From NCBI GenBank assembly GCA_946403295.1, contig CAMIZL010000009.1, positions 1 through 64,000 of the forward strand: a DNA stretch of 64,000 bases, written 5' to 3'. Under the pieces are notes generated by a model that saw only the letters and a program-made list of their open reading frames with translations, ran no database searches and was not told where the DNA came from. How positions within the stretch are numbered: the stretch's first letter is position 1; each line of letters starts with the position of its first letter. This document shows, piece by piece, positions 25,664 to 34,040 of the stretch. The DNA is from an uncultured Clostridia bacterium (GTDB lineage Bacteria > Bacillota > Clostridia > Lachnospirales > Lachnospiraceae). Position numbers and translations under genes: made by a program.

Positions 25664-27082
25664 ATGAGCGACGAATTTGATAAAAACGAACAAGACTATG
25701 ACCTCATGCCTGACGAAGGGCACCCGTTTGCTTCGCAGGAGAAGCAAAACAAAATGGGCATCATGCCCATAAACAGACTTCTCATCACCATGTCTCTTCC
25801 CATGATGTTATCCATGCTCGTTCAGGCACTTTATAATATAGTGGACAGCGTCTTCGTGTCAATGATCGATGAAGATGCGTTTTCTGCCGTTTCCATGGCA
25901 TTTCCCGTCCAGCTGCTGATCGTTGCTTTGGGCGGCGGTATAGGCATCGGTGTGAACGCTATCCTTTCAAAAGCCCTCGGAAGCGGCGACCGGACAAGAG
26001 CAAATCTTGCGGCCCGCAACGGAATCTTCCTTTCCGGTGTCTGCTTCGGCCTTTTCCTGCTTCTCGGTATTACCAGCATCAAACCGTTTTATTCTTCTAT
26101 CACCGACATAGAAACGATCATAGACTACGGTTATACATATCTCACGATCTGTGCCACATGCTCTTTCGGTGTTTTTGCTCAGTTCATGTTTGAGAGACTG
26201 CTCATCTCAACGGGCAGAACCGTGCTTTCCATGATAACACAGGGTACCGGCGCGATCGTAAACATCATACTCGATCCGATCCTGATGTTCGGCTGTTTTG
26301 GTCTTCCCGAAATGGGTGTTGCGGGAGCGGCGGTCGCCACCGTTATCGGTCAATGTGTTGCCGCTTTGCTTGCTATTTATTTTAATCGTCACTATAACCC
26401 CGATATCGATATCTCCATGTCCGGGTTTTCTCCTTCTCCGAGCATAATAGTTGATATCCTCCGGATCGGTATTCCTTCGATCATCATGCAGGCAATCGGC
26501 TCAGTAATGAATTATATCATGAACCTTGTATTGATATCGTTTTCTTCGACTGCTGTCGCGGTATTCGGAGCATATTTCAAAATGCAGAGCTTTGTCTTCA
26601 TGCCGATATTCGGTCTTAACGGCGGTATTATCCCGATCATAGCCTATAATTTCGGAGCCAAGCGTCGTGACAGGATGATGAAGACATGGAAGCTCGCCTG
26701 GTTATATGCTTCCATTATAATGGGCCTCGGAACATTCGTTTTCCTTGTGTGCCCGGATATCATGCTTTCCTTCTTTTCTCCTTCGGAAAATATGATGAGC
26801 ATCGGCGTCACCGCCTTCAGGATCATAAGCACGTCTTTCCCGATCGCGGCCTATTGTATCGTTACGGGAACCTTGTTCCAGGCCCTCGGTAAGAGCATTT
26901 ACAGTATGGTCGTTTCGATCATGCGACAATTGGTCGCTCTTATTCCCGCCGCCCTGATCCTGGCGCAATTTAACAATGTTGATCTCGTCTGGTGGGCATT
27001 CCCGATCGCCGAGATCATGTCTGCCACAACAACGACGATCTATTTTATTAGGATTCGCGATCGCATAATCAGTAAAGTCTGA
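25664..27082 (+). CDS. MATE-family efflux transporter
   Basis: 472 residues with about 12 membrane segments after a ~40-residue charged N-terminus. MATE features: 'RLLITMSLPMMLSMLVQALYNIVDSVFV' in the first helix, repeated at the start of the second half, and 'GTGAIVNIILDPILMF'. It belongs to the DinF/NorM-like antiporters that export cationic drugs or metabolites using Na+ or H+; the substrate is unknown. It is transcribed alone, divergent from rfbA. Confidence 0.94.
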   Translation: MSDEFDKNEQDYDLMPDEGHPFASQEKQNKMGIMPINRLLITMSLPMMLSMLVQALYNIVDSVFVSMIDEDAFSAVSMAFPVQLLIVALGGGIGIGVNAILSKALGSGDRTRANLAARNGIFLSGVCFGLFLLLGITSIKPFYSSITDIETIIDYGYTYLTICATCSFGVFAQFMFERLLISTGRTVLSMITQGTGAIVNIILDPILMFGCFGLPEMGVAGAAVATVIGQCVAALLAIYFNRHYNPDIDISMSGFSPSPSIIVDILRIGIPSIIMQAIGSVMNYIMNLVLISFSSTAVAVFGAYFKMQSFVFMPIFGLNGGIIPIIAYNFGAKRRDRMMKTWKLAWLYASIIMGLGTFVFLVCPDIMLSFFSPSENMMSIGVTAFRIISTSFPIAAYCIVTGTLFQALGKSIYSMVVSIMRQLVALIPAALILAQFNNVDLVWWAFPIAEIMSATTTTIYFIRIRDRIISKV

Positions 27083-27143
27083 CCACACGTTTATTTTACT
27101 ATCACGCGCTCGTTATGTCCATGAATTTCCCAATCACTTTACC

Positions 27144-27180
27144 ACGGAAGCCACTGTTTTAGCGGCTTCCGTTATTTGTT
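27144..27180 (+). terminator. Terminator-like hairpin after the MATE gene
   Basis: 9-bp stem ACGGAAGCC (27144-27152) with GGCTTCCGT (27164-27172), followed by TATTTGTT. Its right arm is shared with the larger inverted repeat at 27167-27205. Confidence 0.65.
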
Positions 27181-27205
27181 AACAATTTGTTAACAAATAA
27201 CGGAA
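27167..27205. repeat. Perfect 18-bp inverted repeat
   Basis: 27167-27184 and 27188-27205 are exact reverse complements around ATT; each arm holds GTTAAC. It overlaps the right arm of the upstream hairpin, so the two structures are mutually exclusive. It lies ~125 bp before the VWA gene. It could be a dimer-binding operator or an anti-terminator. Confidence 0.85.
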
Positions 27206-27290
27206 CCGACCTTCGATCCTCTCCGTCTAATGTTCATCAAGCAACAAAAAAGAGAGCCTACTACGCTAGTGGCGTGTATGGCAAGGAAAC

Positions 27291-27313
27291 GCAATCGGTT
27301 AGAAACCGATTGC
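27291..27313 (+). promoter_or_regulatory. 10-bp perfect hairpin abutting a ribosome binding site
   Basis: GCAATCGGTT and AACCGATTGC with a 3-nt loop AGA, ending directly before AAAGAGAGGAG of the VWA gene. It could control translation or mRNA stability. It does not match a riboswitch class I know. Confidence 0.6.
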
Positions 27314-27331
27314 AAAGAGAGGAGAAAAATT

Positions 27332-29014
27332 ATGAAAAATGCATCTAAGCTTTTATCAACAGTTCTTTCATTTACACTTGCAATCACACTTATATTGACG
27401 GGCTGCTCATCAAGCGAGTCGAATGACAAGACTACCACTTGCACCGAGTCTGTGAACAATTCCGGTTATTCCTACCCGGCAACCGAATCGACCGTGGATT
27501 ATTCGGACGATGCTCCGTCGATCTATTTCGACAATTATGAAAATAGAGAGTCGCAGCTGTCAGAATCGGTTACTCCCGGGAAATTCAAAACCGAGGAATA
27601 CAACGATATCAAAGAGTCCGGTTTTAGGAAAGTCCTTCTTTCCCCGCTTTCAACATTTGCAGCGGACGTGGACACGGGTTCTCTCACAAACCTCAGAAGG
27701 ATGTTAAATCAGTCCGCAAGTTTTTCCGATATCCCTTCCGGCGCGATCAGGACAGAAGAGCTCATCAATTATTTCGATTACACCGCCGGTCAGAAAAAGG
27801 ACGACGAAAAGTTCTCTCTCCGCACGGAACTTCATCCCTGCCCCTGGAATGAGGATAACGGACTTCTCATGATGACGGTAACGGCGAACGAAGAAGACAT
27901 GGACTACGTCGGAAGTAACTTTGTTTTCCTTGTCGATACATCGGGATCGATGTACGGCCGGGACAGACTTACTCTTGCAGTCAAAGGTTTTAAATTACTC
28001 ACCGACAGCATGACGGCTAAAGACAGAGTTTCAATCGTAACCTATTCGGGTTCATCGGAAGTAATCCTATCGGGAGCAAGCGGAGACAATCACGATCTTA
28101 TCAAAAGCCACCTCGATATGCTTGAAGCAAGCGGCGGCACATGGGGAAGCGGCGGCATAAACGCAGCTTACAACTGCGCAGTCGAAAACTTCATTCCCGG
28201 CGGCAACAACCGCGTGATCATCGCTTCGGACGGCGACATGAATCTCGGCATCACGGACCAATCCGGCCTTACGGATCTGATCCGCGAGAAGAAAGAATCC
28301 GGCGTTTTCCTTACAGTCCTCGGTTTCGGTTTTGGTAATTACTCGGATGCAAACATGGAATTCATCGCCGATGCGGGTAACGGAAATTATTACTACATCG
28401 ACTGCATCGAAGAAGCGAAACGCGTCCTTGTTGATAAACTCAAGAGCACGACCGTAACGGTTGCGAAAGACGTTAAATTCCAGGTTGAATTCAATCCCGC
28501 GGTAGTCAGCGAATATCGCCAGATCGGTTACGAAAACAGACAGATGGCAGCGGAAGATTTCAACAATGACAAGAAGGACGGCGGAGAGGTCGGTGCCGGC
28601 ACACAGGTTACCGTTTTATACGAGATCTCTTTCGCAGGCGAAAACACTTCCGAAGACAGTGGACTTAAATATCAGAAGAACAAGCTCTTAAGCGATATTC
28701 CCGCAAATGAAATGCTCACTCTTTCGGTTCGCTACAAGGAGCCCGCTGCAGACACTTCGGTCCTTGAAAAGCATATCGTCCTCTCCGATATGGACGATGC
28801 CGTAACATCGGATTTTGCATGGGTATCGGGTATCACAGAGCTCTCCATGAACATTCGCGGAAGCGAATATATCGGCACCTCAACTTACATTACGGCGCTC
28901 GACCTCCTTACCGTAGGTACCGGAGAAAAGGATTTCATCGCCAAGCGTAATTTCCGCGATCTTATCTGTGAAGCCGTTTACGATACGGAATACTCCTTAC
29001 GCGGTCAGATCTGA
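27332..29014 (+). CDS. VWA-domain lipoprotein of the YfbK type
   Basis: 560 residues from the ATG behind GAGAGGAG. The lipobox LILTGC puts Cys at residue 25. Residues of about 100-155 match the N-terminal YfbK domain ('LSTFAADVDTGSLTNLRRML', 'IRTEELINYFDY'). The VWA domain follows, with a MIDAS motif DTSGSM at 202-207 and a later 'ASDGDMNLG'. The C-terminal ~200 residues match the DUF3520-type domain. It should bind a divalent cation and a protein ligand on the outer face of the membrane; a physiological role is not established for the family. It stands alone, with a hairpin leader and its own terminator. Confidence 0.92.
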   Translation: MKNASKLLSTVLSFTLAITLILTGCSSSESNDKTTTCTESVNNSGYSYPATESTVDYSDDAPSIYFDNYENRESQLSESVTPGKFKTEEYNDIKESGFRKVLLSPLSTFAADVDTGSLTNLRRMLNQSASFSDIPSGAIRTEELINYFDYTAGQKKDDEKFSLRTELHPCPWNEDNGLLMMTVTANEEDMDYVGSNFVFLVDTSGSMYGRDRLTLAVKGFKLLTDSMTAKDRVSIVTYSGSSEVILSGASGDNHDLIKSHLDMLEASGGTWGSGGINAAYNCAVENFIPGGNNRVIIASDGDMNLGITDQSGLTDLIREKKESGVFLTVLGFGFGNYSDANMEFIADAGNGNYYYIDCIEEAKRVLVDKLKSTTVTVAKDVKFQVEFNPAVVSEYRQIGYENRQMAAEDFNNDKKDGGEVGAGTQVTVLYEISFAGENTSEDSGLKYQKNKLLSDIPANEMLTLSVRYKEPAADTSVLEKHIVLSDMDDAVTSDFAWVSGITELSMNIRGSEYIGTSTYITALDLLTVGTGEKDFIAKRNFRDLICEAVYDTEYSLRGQI

Positions 29015-29084
29015 TCCGTCGGAACACGCGCGGGTAAAACATGCGGACACGACCGTATCCGATCTGTCGGAACACGCGCGGGTA
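29013..29084. repeat. Two 24-bp direct repeats after the VWA stop
   Basis: 29013-29036 and 29061-29084 differ by one base (GATC(C/T)GTCGGAACACGCG...). The offset is 48 bp. The first copy overlaps the TGA stop. Confidence 0.8.
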
Positions 29085-29130
29085 TTTACTCCTACAGGCT
29101 TTACGAATCATTAATTCAAAGGTATAATAA

Positions 29131-29165
29131 AGGACACGGGATGTTTCCCGTGTCCTGATCTTTTT
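29131..29165 (+). terminator. Intrinsic terminator of the VWA gene
   Basis: 11-bp stem AGGACACGGGA/TCCCGTGTCCT, 4-nt loop, then GATCTTTTT. The T-run is also the first five bases of the 128-bp element. Confidence 0.88.
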
Positions 29166-29288
29166 GTGCGATAAACGAATGCCATCTGTTGCAAGCTTGT
29201 TTGCGAACAGATGGCTGAGTGAACGGTCATCGAGCGGACTAGTACGCGAGATGTCCGTCGCATCGAGTAGGAGTCAGCCTACTCGATT
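29161..29288 (+). repeat. 128-bp structured element, copy 1
   Basis: Identical over all 128 bases to the reverse complement of 39490-39617. It begins TTTTTGTGCGATAAACG and ends CCTACTCGATT. It holds three predicted hairpins: 29181-29215 (GCCATCTGTT/AACAGATGGC with an inner GCAA/TTGC stem), 29235-29257 (CGGAC/GTCCG), and 29262-29287 (perfect 10-bp stem ATCGAGTAGG/CCTACTCGAT, 6-nt loop). It has no open reading frame, no terminal inverted repeat and no visible target duplication. It follows a terminator hairpin and ends 26 bp before the hybrid kinase ATG. The interval 29015-29314 has no gene. Confidence 0.95.
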
Positions 29289-29314
29289 GATAATAATGTT
29301 GCCGGAGGACCTTT

Positions 29315-30994
29315 ATGTCAGATAATCCCAACAATTCTGAAAATTCATTCCGTCTGGTTCTAGCAAAAGACGGTAAACTCAAGTCTTTTGATCCCGGTAT
29401 GTCGATCTGCGCAAGTCTCGGATATAACGTCCCGGGCCAAAAAAGCGATGATCCTTCCATAGCCGGACCGCTGCCCGATTCTCTCGAGACCCTTATCTGT
29501 ACGGAAGATATTCCCGAAGTCAAGACCATAGCTTCCCGAAGAGACACCGCCGTTATCCGTATGAGACTTCGTACTTCGGTAGGTTCTTATCGCTGGTTTG
29601 AAGTATTTTTGAACATTACCCGTGACAACCTGGCCGGACTCGTTTACGCATCCGGCACGGCACAGGATATACAGGACGAAATAGAAAGAGAAAAACTCCT
29701 TCGCGAGAAACTCGCCGTTCTCTCAAAGCTTGAGGAAAGCGAGGCTGCCCTTCGCGAAGAGAAAGAAAAAACAAAAAACGACGCCATCCGCTGGAACAGG
29801 CTCGTTTCTAGAATATCGCATGACCTGCGCACATCCATGAACTCTATCCTCGGTTTCACGGAACTGGCTCTCGATTCCAAAGGCGATGCCGAAGCGATCG
29901 AAACGAGCCTGCTTGAAATTCGAAACGCAAGTCAGTCTCTCATGCACCTTCTCGACGATATCCTCGAACTCGGAAGGATCCGTTCCGGTGATATTCACAT
30001 AAGCAAAGACAGATTTGTCCTTCCCGACGCTATCGACAGTGTTTGTGATGTTCTTTACGAGGAATTTACATCCAAAGACCTTTCTCTGGAACATGACGAG
30101 TCGGAAGTCATACATAACGAAGTTGTGGGCGACGCTCTGTGTCTTAAACAGATACTTTCGGGTCTCCTTCTTTCCGCGGTCGAAGCTTCGGCTCCCTCCG
30201 GCAGGATAACGCTTAAAACCACCGAGGAACAGGTGCCTACCGACCTCATCAATCTCGACGAGATCCTTGAAGGAGGCGCCACCTCACGTAACGACGTTAA
30301 CGATGCAAGAAACGCACGTCGTTTCATCTTTGAGGTGACCTGTCAAACCGCCGCTCCTTCGACACCCTCTCTGCCCGATTTTGAAGAGATCGTCGAAGTT
30401 GCCGACGAAACGACTCTTGCCGCTCAAAGCCTGATCACGGCCAAGAAGTTCCTGACCCTCCTCGGCGGAGATTTCTCGGTAACCAGAAAGGACAACTCGT
30501 CTACCTGGATCGCCGCGATCCCTTTGAAGACAGAAGAGCTTGATTCCTCTGTTATCAATGCGGATATCATCGAGGAAACAGCCCGCACGATCAGCGGCAT
30601 GCATGTACTCCTTGTAGAAGACAACGTAGTAAACCTTACTCTCGAAAAGAATGTTCTTCGAAAGAGAAATATCACCTTCGACGAAGCTCACAACGGTCTC
30701 GAGGCCGTACGTGCCGTTTCCGAATCGACGCCCGGCCGCTACGACCTTATCCTCATGGACATCAGGATGCCCATCATGGACGGTTGCGAGGCTGCCGACA
30801 GGATCAGAATGCTGGACGATCCGAGACTTTCGTCCGTTCCCATCCTTGCGATGACGGCAGACGCGTTCGAAGAAGATCGCCAGCGCTGTTTCGACCACGG
30901 TATGGACGGCTACATTTCGAAGCCCTTTAAACCCGATCAACTTGCCGCAGCCATTGAAAAGGCAACAAGAGGAAGTTACAAAGAAAAATTATAA
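29315..30994 (+). CDS. Hybrid histidine kinase / response regulator with degenerate ATP-binding domain
   Basis: 559 residues, cytosolic. Residues of about 10-125 are PAS-like ('WFEVFLNITRDNLAGLVYASGTAQDIQDE'), followed by a coiled coil (125-160) and a HisKA domain with His169 in SRISHDLRTSMNSILGF. The HATPase region (about 250-420) lacks the N-box Asn ('LSGLLLSAVEA') and the DxGxG and GxGL loops, so it probably does not bind ATP. The C-terminal receiver (430-559) is intact: VEDN, Asp482 in LMDIRMP, the T in MTADA and K in ISKPF. It may be a phosphotransfer or scaffold protein served by another kinase. It ends at a strong terminator. Confidence 0.88.
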   Translation: MSDNPNNSENSFRLVLAKDGKLKSFDPGMSICASLGYNVPGQKSDDPSIAGPLPDSLETLICTEDIPEVKTIASRRDTAVIRMRLRTSVGSYRWFEVFLNITRDNLAGLVYASGTAQDIQDEIEREKLLREKLAVLSKLEESEAALREEKEKTKNDAIRWNRLVSRISHDLRTSMNSILGFTELALDSKGDAEAIETSLLEIRNASQSLMHLLDDILELGRIRSGDIHISKDRFVLPDAIDSVCDVLYEEFTSKDLSLEHDESEVIHNEVVGDALCLKQILSGLLLSAVEASAPSGRITLKTTEEQVPTDLINLDEILEGGATSRNDVNDARNARRFIFEVTCQTAAPSTPSLPDFEEIVEVADETTLAAQSLITAKKFLTLLGGDFSVTRKDNSSTWIAAIPLKTEELDSSVINADIIEETARTISGMHVLLVEDNVVNLTLEKNVLRKRNITFDEAHNGLEAVRAVSESTPGRYDLILMDIRMPIMDGCEAADRIRMLDDPRLSSVPILAMTADAFEEDRQRCFDHGMDGYISKPFKPDQLAAAIEKATRGSYKEKL

Positions 30995-31000
30995 GAGTGA

Positions 31001-31034
31001 AAAAGTCCCTCCCGTTTTTGGGAGGGACTTTTTG
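31001..31034. terminator. Bidirectional intrinsic terminator
   Basis: 13-bp stem AAAAGTCCCTCCC/GGGAGGGACTTTT with loop GTTTTT, between the convergent hybrid kinase and GH39 genes; T-runs are on both strands. Confidence 0.92.
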
Positions 31035-31053
31035 CGCTTCGTTTCCGCAGGGA

Positions 31054-32559
31054 TCATTTCTTTCCGAATCCGGCATTTACCCTTGCATAATTATATCCTT
31101 TGTCGGGAGTAAAAGTTCTCGGCCTGAGCGAGAAATATTCAACACCGTATCCTATCACGGTTGAGGATACGGTTACTTCCGATTCCTTAACCTTTAATAT
31201 CTCAGTTCTGACAAGCGGTTTGTCGGCTGCCCGCAGGATCTCAAGCTGTTCCTGCGAAGGAGATGCCGGCTCTCCGAGATCATGCCAGACCTTTAACGGA
31301 TTTGTTGTTTTGGGGTCAACGGTCTGCCTTACCAGCATAAATTCTTTTTCGCCTTTGACCGGGATCTCAAAGCTCTTTTTGATCGCGGTTTTTCCGCGGT
31401 TCCATACAACGCCGCGGATCTCTTTTGTTTCGGGGTTTTCCACGATCACGCTCTCTTCGTCTTTATATATGCACTTGTCGCCAAGCTCTTCAAGACGTTT
31501 AAAGAATGCAAACGTCCAGAACGTGGGCTTTCTGACGCATCCCGCAGCAACAAGCCCGAATCCTCCGTAAAACTCCGTGTGAGGGATCCCCTGTTCTTCA
31601 AAAACATCGCCGAACGTCCAGTACGAATAAGACTCGTTCATGTCACCGAGATGCGAAAGCTGGTGCGCGAGATACGCTGCGTTCTCGTTCGTGTCATGTA
31701 CGGGATTGGTGGGCGTGTATGAAGTATTGAATTCCGTGATATGGATCGGCAATCCCTTAAATTCCTTATAGCTGTCGATCGCATCACGCGATGTCTGCAG
31801 ATTTGCGAATCCCATAAAAGGATCGGAAAGCTGCTGATATGTATAATGACCTTTGAAATCGGGCTCTTCCGTAGTGTAATGATGACGTGTCACAAAATCG
31901 GGTTTCAGTTTTTCTTTCTTACAGAAATCAAGAAAACTCCTGATCCAGAATTCGTCCTTTATGCCGCACACGGCGGGTCCGCCGACCTTAAACCGCTTAT
32001 CGACACGCTTGACAACCTCATGCGAAACCTTGTAAAGCTTAAAATATTCTTCCATGTCCGCGCCTTTCCAGAATCCGGGAAGGTTCGGCTCGTTCCATAC
32101 TTCGATGGGCCACTCAACTACCCTGTCACGGCCGTAACGTTCGCAAAGATGCGTGAGCGTGACTTCGATAAGCTCCGCCCAGCGGTCATAGCTCTTCGGA
32201 GGCGTTGTGTTTCCCTTCCAGTAGAATATCGTCTGTTCTCCGCTCGCGAGCGCGCCCGGCATAAATCCGAGCTCGATAAAAGGCTCGATGTTAAGCTCAA
32301 GATAGCTGTCAAAAACCCGGTCAAGATATGTGAAATTGTAACAGAAGGATTTCTTACCCTTCCAATTACGCTCCTCATATATCCCCATATCCTCACAAAA
32401 AAGTCCGTGACCGCGAATATGCTTAAACCCGATCTCGGCCTGGACGAGCTTGAGCTGCTCAAAGTATTCGTGCGTGAGCGCGAGTCCCATTCGTCCCGTA
32501 CCTACGCAATAATCCACATTGTTGTTAAAGCTGTATGTCTTTTTTCTGTCTATATGCAT
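31054..32559 (-). CDS. xynB: GH39-family beta-xylosidase
   Basis: 501 residues from the ATG at 32557-32559 behind AAAGGAGACAGG. The family is clear from the acid/base Glu157 in EVWNEPN and the nucleophile Glu276 in HITEFNTSY, at the usual spacing of a GH39 TIM barrel. Length is that of clan GH-A beta-xylosidases, with a C-terminal beta-sandwich. There is no signal peptide, so it acts in the cytosol on imported xylo-oligosaccharides (some members act on other beta-linked sugars). It diverges from the hexuronate operon 350 bp away, consistent with use of glucuronoxylan. Confidence 0.94.
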   Translation of the reverse strand: MHIDRKKTYSFNNNVDYCVGTGRMGLALTHEYFEQLKLVQAEIGFKHIRGHGLFCEDMGIYEERNWKGKKSFCYNFTYLDRVFDSYLELNIEPFIELGFMPGALASGEQTIFYWKGNTTPPKSYDRWAELIEVTLTHLCERYGRDRVVEWPIEVWNEPNLPGFWKGADMEEYFKLYKVSHEVVKRVDKRFKVGGPAVCGIKDEFWIRSFLDFCKKEKLKPDFVTRHHYTTEEPDFKGHYTYQQLSDPFMGFANLQTSRDAIDSYKEFKGLPIHITEFNTSYTPTNPVHDTNENAAYLAHQLSHLGDMNESYSYWTFGDVFEEQGIPHTEFYGGFGLVAAGCVRKPTFWTFAFFKRLEELGDKCIYKDEESVIVENPETKEIRGVVWNRGKTAIKKSFEIPVKGEKEFMLVRQTVDPKTTNPLKVWHDLGEPASPSQEQLEILRAADKPLVRTEILKVKESEVTVSSTVIGYGVEYFSLRPRTFTPDKGYNYARVNAGFGKK

Positions 32560-32711
32560 ACCTGTCTCCTTTGTAAACGGCATCTTGAAATCCTTTAGAT
32601 TTCTGTGTCTATTTGATTATAGCATAGAGACGAGCACCAACCAATATTTTCCGGTGACGAGATGTTAGCACGTGATGTTAGACATTAATAATCAAGTACA
32701 GAATTAGTAAC

Positions 32712-32738
32712 GAAGAACTCCCGGATCGGGGGTTCTTC
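32712..32738 (+). terminator. Hairpin in the xynB/eda intergenic region
   Basis: Stem GAAGAAC(T)CCC with GGGGGTTCTTC (one wobble), loop GGATC, then ACATTT. It lies upstream of the eda promoter in a region (32560-32912) with no gene, so it may insulate eda from read-through or be a short-leader remnant. Confidence 0.5.
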
Positions 32739-32771
32739 ACATTTAGGAAGGAATTTAGCAATTTGTGATTG

Positions 32772-32799
32772 TTGACACGTCTTGTGTATGTTGTAAAAT
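32772..32799 (+). promoter_or_regulatory. Promoter of the hexuronate operon
   Basis: TTGACA at 32772-32777, 16-bp spacer, TAAAAT at 32794-32799. Directly downstream, AGCGC...GCGCT (32812-32832) is a possible operator. Confidence 0.8.
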
Positions 32800-32912
32800 A
32801 GGCATGACCGAGCGCTTGTACCAAAGGCGCTTCTCAGATGACCGAGGATTCATGTTACTGAAATTAATGAAGAAACAAAATTGAAAATCTTCCAAGGAGA
32901 TAATACAAAGAA

Positions 32913-33875
32913 ATGAATGAAGTACTTACAAAAATCGGAAAGATCGGAATAGTCCCCGTTGTTGCACTTGACAGGGCGGAGGATGCGCTTCCGCTCGGAA
33001 AAGCATTGATGATCGGCGGGATACCGTGTGCAGAGGTAACATTCAGGACGGCTGCCGCAAAAGAGGCCATAAGCATCATGACATCGAACTTCCCGGACAT
33101 GCTTGTCGGTGCGGGAACGGTGCTTACCTGTAAGCAGGTGGACGAGGCAGTTGAAGCCGGTGCGAAATTTATCGTCAGCCCCGGACTTAATCCCGAGGTT
33201 GTAAAGTACTGTGTTGATAAAGGTATACCGGTTACACCGGGCGTGGCAACACCGAGTGAGGTCGAGCAAGCGATCGGACTTGGGCTCGACGTGGTCAAGT
33301 TCTTTCCGGCCGAAGCAGCCGGCGGACTCCCCATGATCAAGGCCATGTCGGCGCCTTACACTTCGATGAAGTTTATGCCCACAGGCGGTATAAACAAGGA
33401 TAACATCGCAACATATCTTGCATTTAACAAGGTCCTTGCGTGCGGTGGAAGTTTTATGGTTGACAAGAAGCTTATCGCAGCGGGACGTTTTGACGAAGTG
33501 ACAAGACTTTCTAGAGAAGCAGTTGACGCTGTGCTCGGATTCTCGCTTGCACATATCGGTGTAAATTGCGAGACCGAATCGGATGCGCTTGAAGATGCAG
33601 ACCGCTTTGATCTCCTGTTTGGATTTACAAAGAAGGATGGCAATTCATCCGTATTCGCAGGAACTGTCGCAGAGTTTATGAAGACTCCTTACCTCGGAGC
33701 AAAGGGACACATTGCGATCGGGACTACAAACGTAGAAAGAGCGGTGTTCCACTTAAAGCTCCGCGGGGCGAAGTTCGATGAGGACACTGCAAAGTACGAT
33801 CCGACCGGAAAGCTCAAGGCCATTTATATGACCGATGAGATCTCGGGATTCGCGGTACATCTTGTGCAGAAGTAA
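32913..33875 (+). CDS. eda: KDPG/KHG aldolase with C-terminal VOC-like extension
   Basis: 320 residues. Residues 1-212 are a complete class I aldolase that cleaves 2-keto-3-deoxy-6-phosphogluconate to pyruvate and glyceraldehyde 3-phosphate: Glu41 in AEVTFRT, 'GAGTV', 'SPGLNPE', and Schiff-base Lys129 in DVVKFFPAEAAGG. The extra ~105 residues ('LAHIGVNCE', then GHIAIGTTNVERAVFHLKLRGAKF and 'GFAVHLVQK') look like a vicinal-oxygen-chelate (glyoxalase-like) half-domain, not present in the ~210-residue enzymes of most bacteria. It leads an operon with kdgK and uxaC. Confidence 0.93.
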   Translation: MNEVLTKIGKIGIVPVVALDRAEDALPLGKALMIGGIPCAEVTFRTAAAKEAISIMTSNFPDMLVGAGTVLTCKQVDEAVEAGAKFIVSPGLNPEVVKYCVDKGIPVTPGVATPSEVEQAIGLGLDVVKFFPAEAAGGLPMIKAMSAPYTSMKFMPTGGINKDNIATYLAFNKVLACGGSFMVDKKLIAAGRFDEVTRLSREAVDAVLGFSLAHIGVNCETESDALEDADRFDLLFGFTKKDGNSSVFAGTVAEFMKTPYLGAKGHIAIGTTNVERAVFHLKLRGAKFDEDTAKYDPTGKLKAIYMTDEISGFAVHLVQK

Positions 33876-34040
33876 TTAAGGTGAAAACATATAAATCGTA
33901 AGAAAAAATAAAACGAATACGTTGTAAAAATATTAGTTCAAGGAAAGAAACATAGGAATAGATACAAAAACAACAGGGATAAAAATAGCAGACACAGGAT
34001 AATTAAAAACAGATAATCTGACAAAAAGAAGGGACACGAC

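Noticed and set aside
27230..27331. Known riboswitch upstream of the VWA gene
   Set aside because: Hairpins are present but no conserved core of cyclic-di-GMP, THF, SAM, preQ1 or guanidine classes could be matched by eye.
29161..29288. Complete group II intron
   Set aside because: Only 128 bp, no maturase, no certain domain V or bulged-A domain VI; kept as a possible derivative only.
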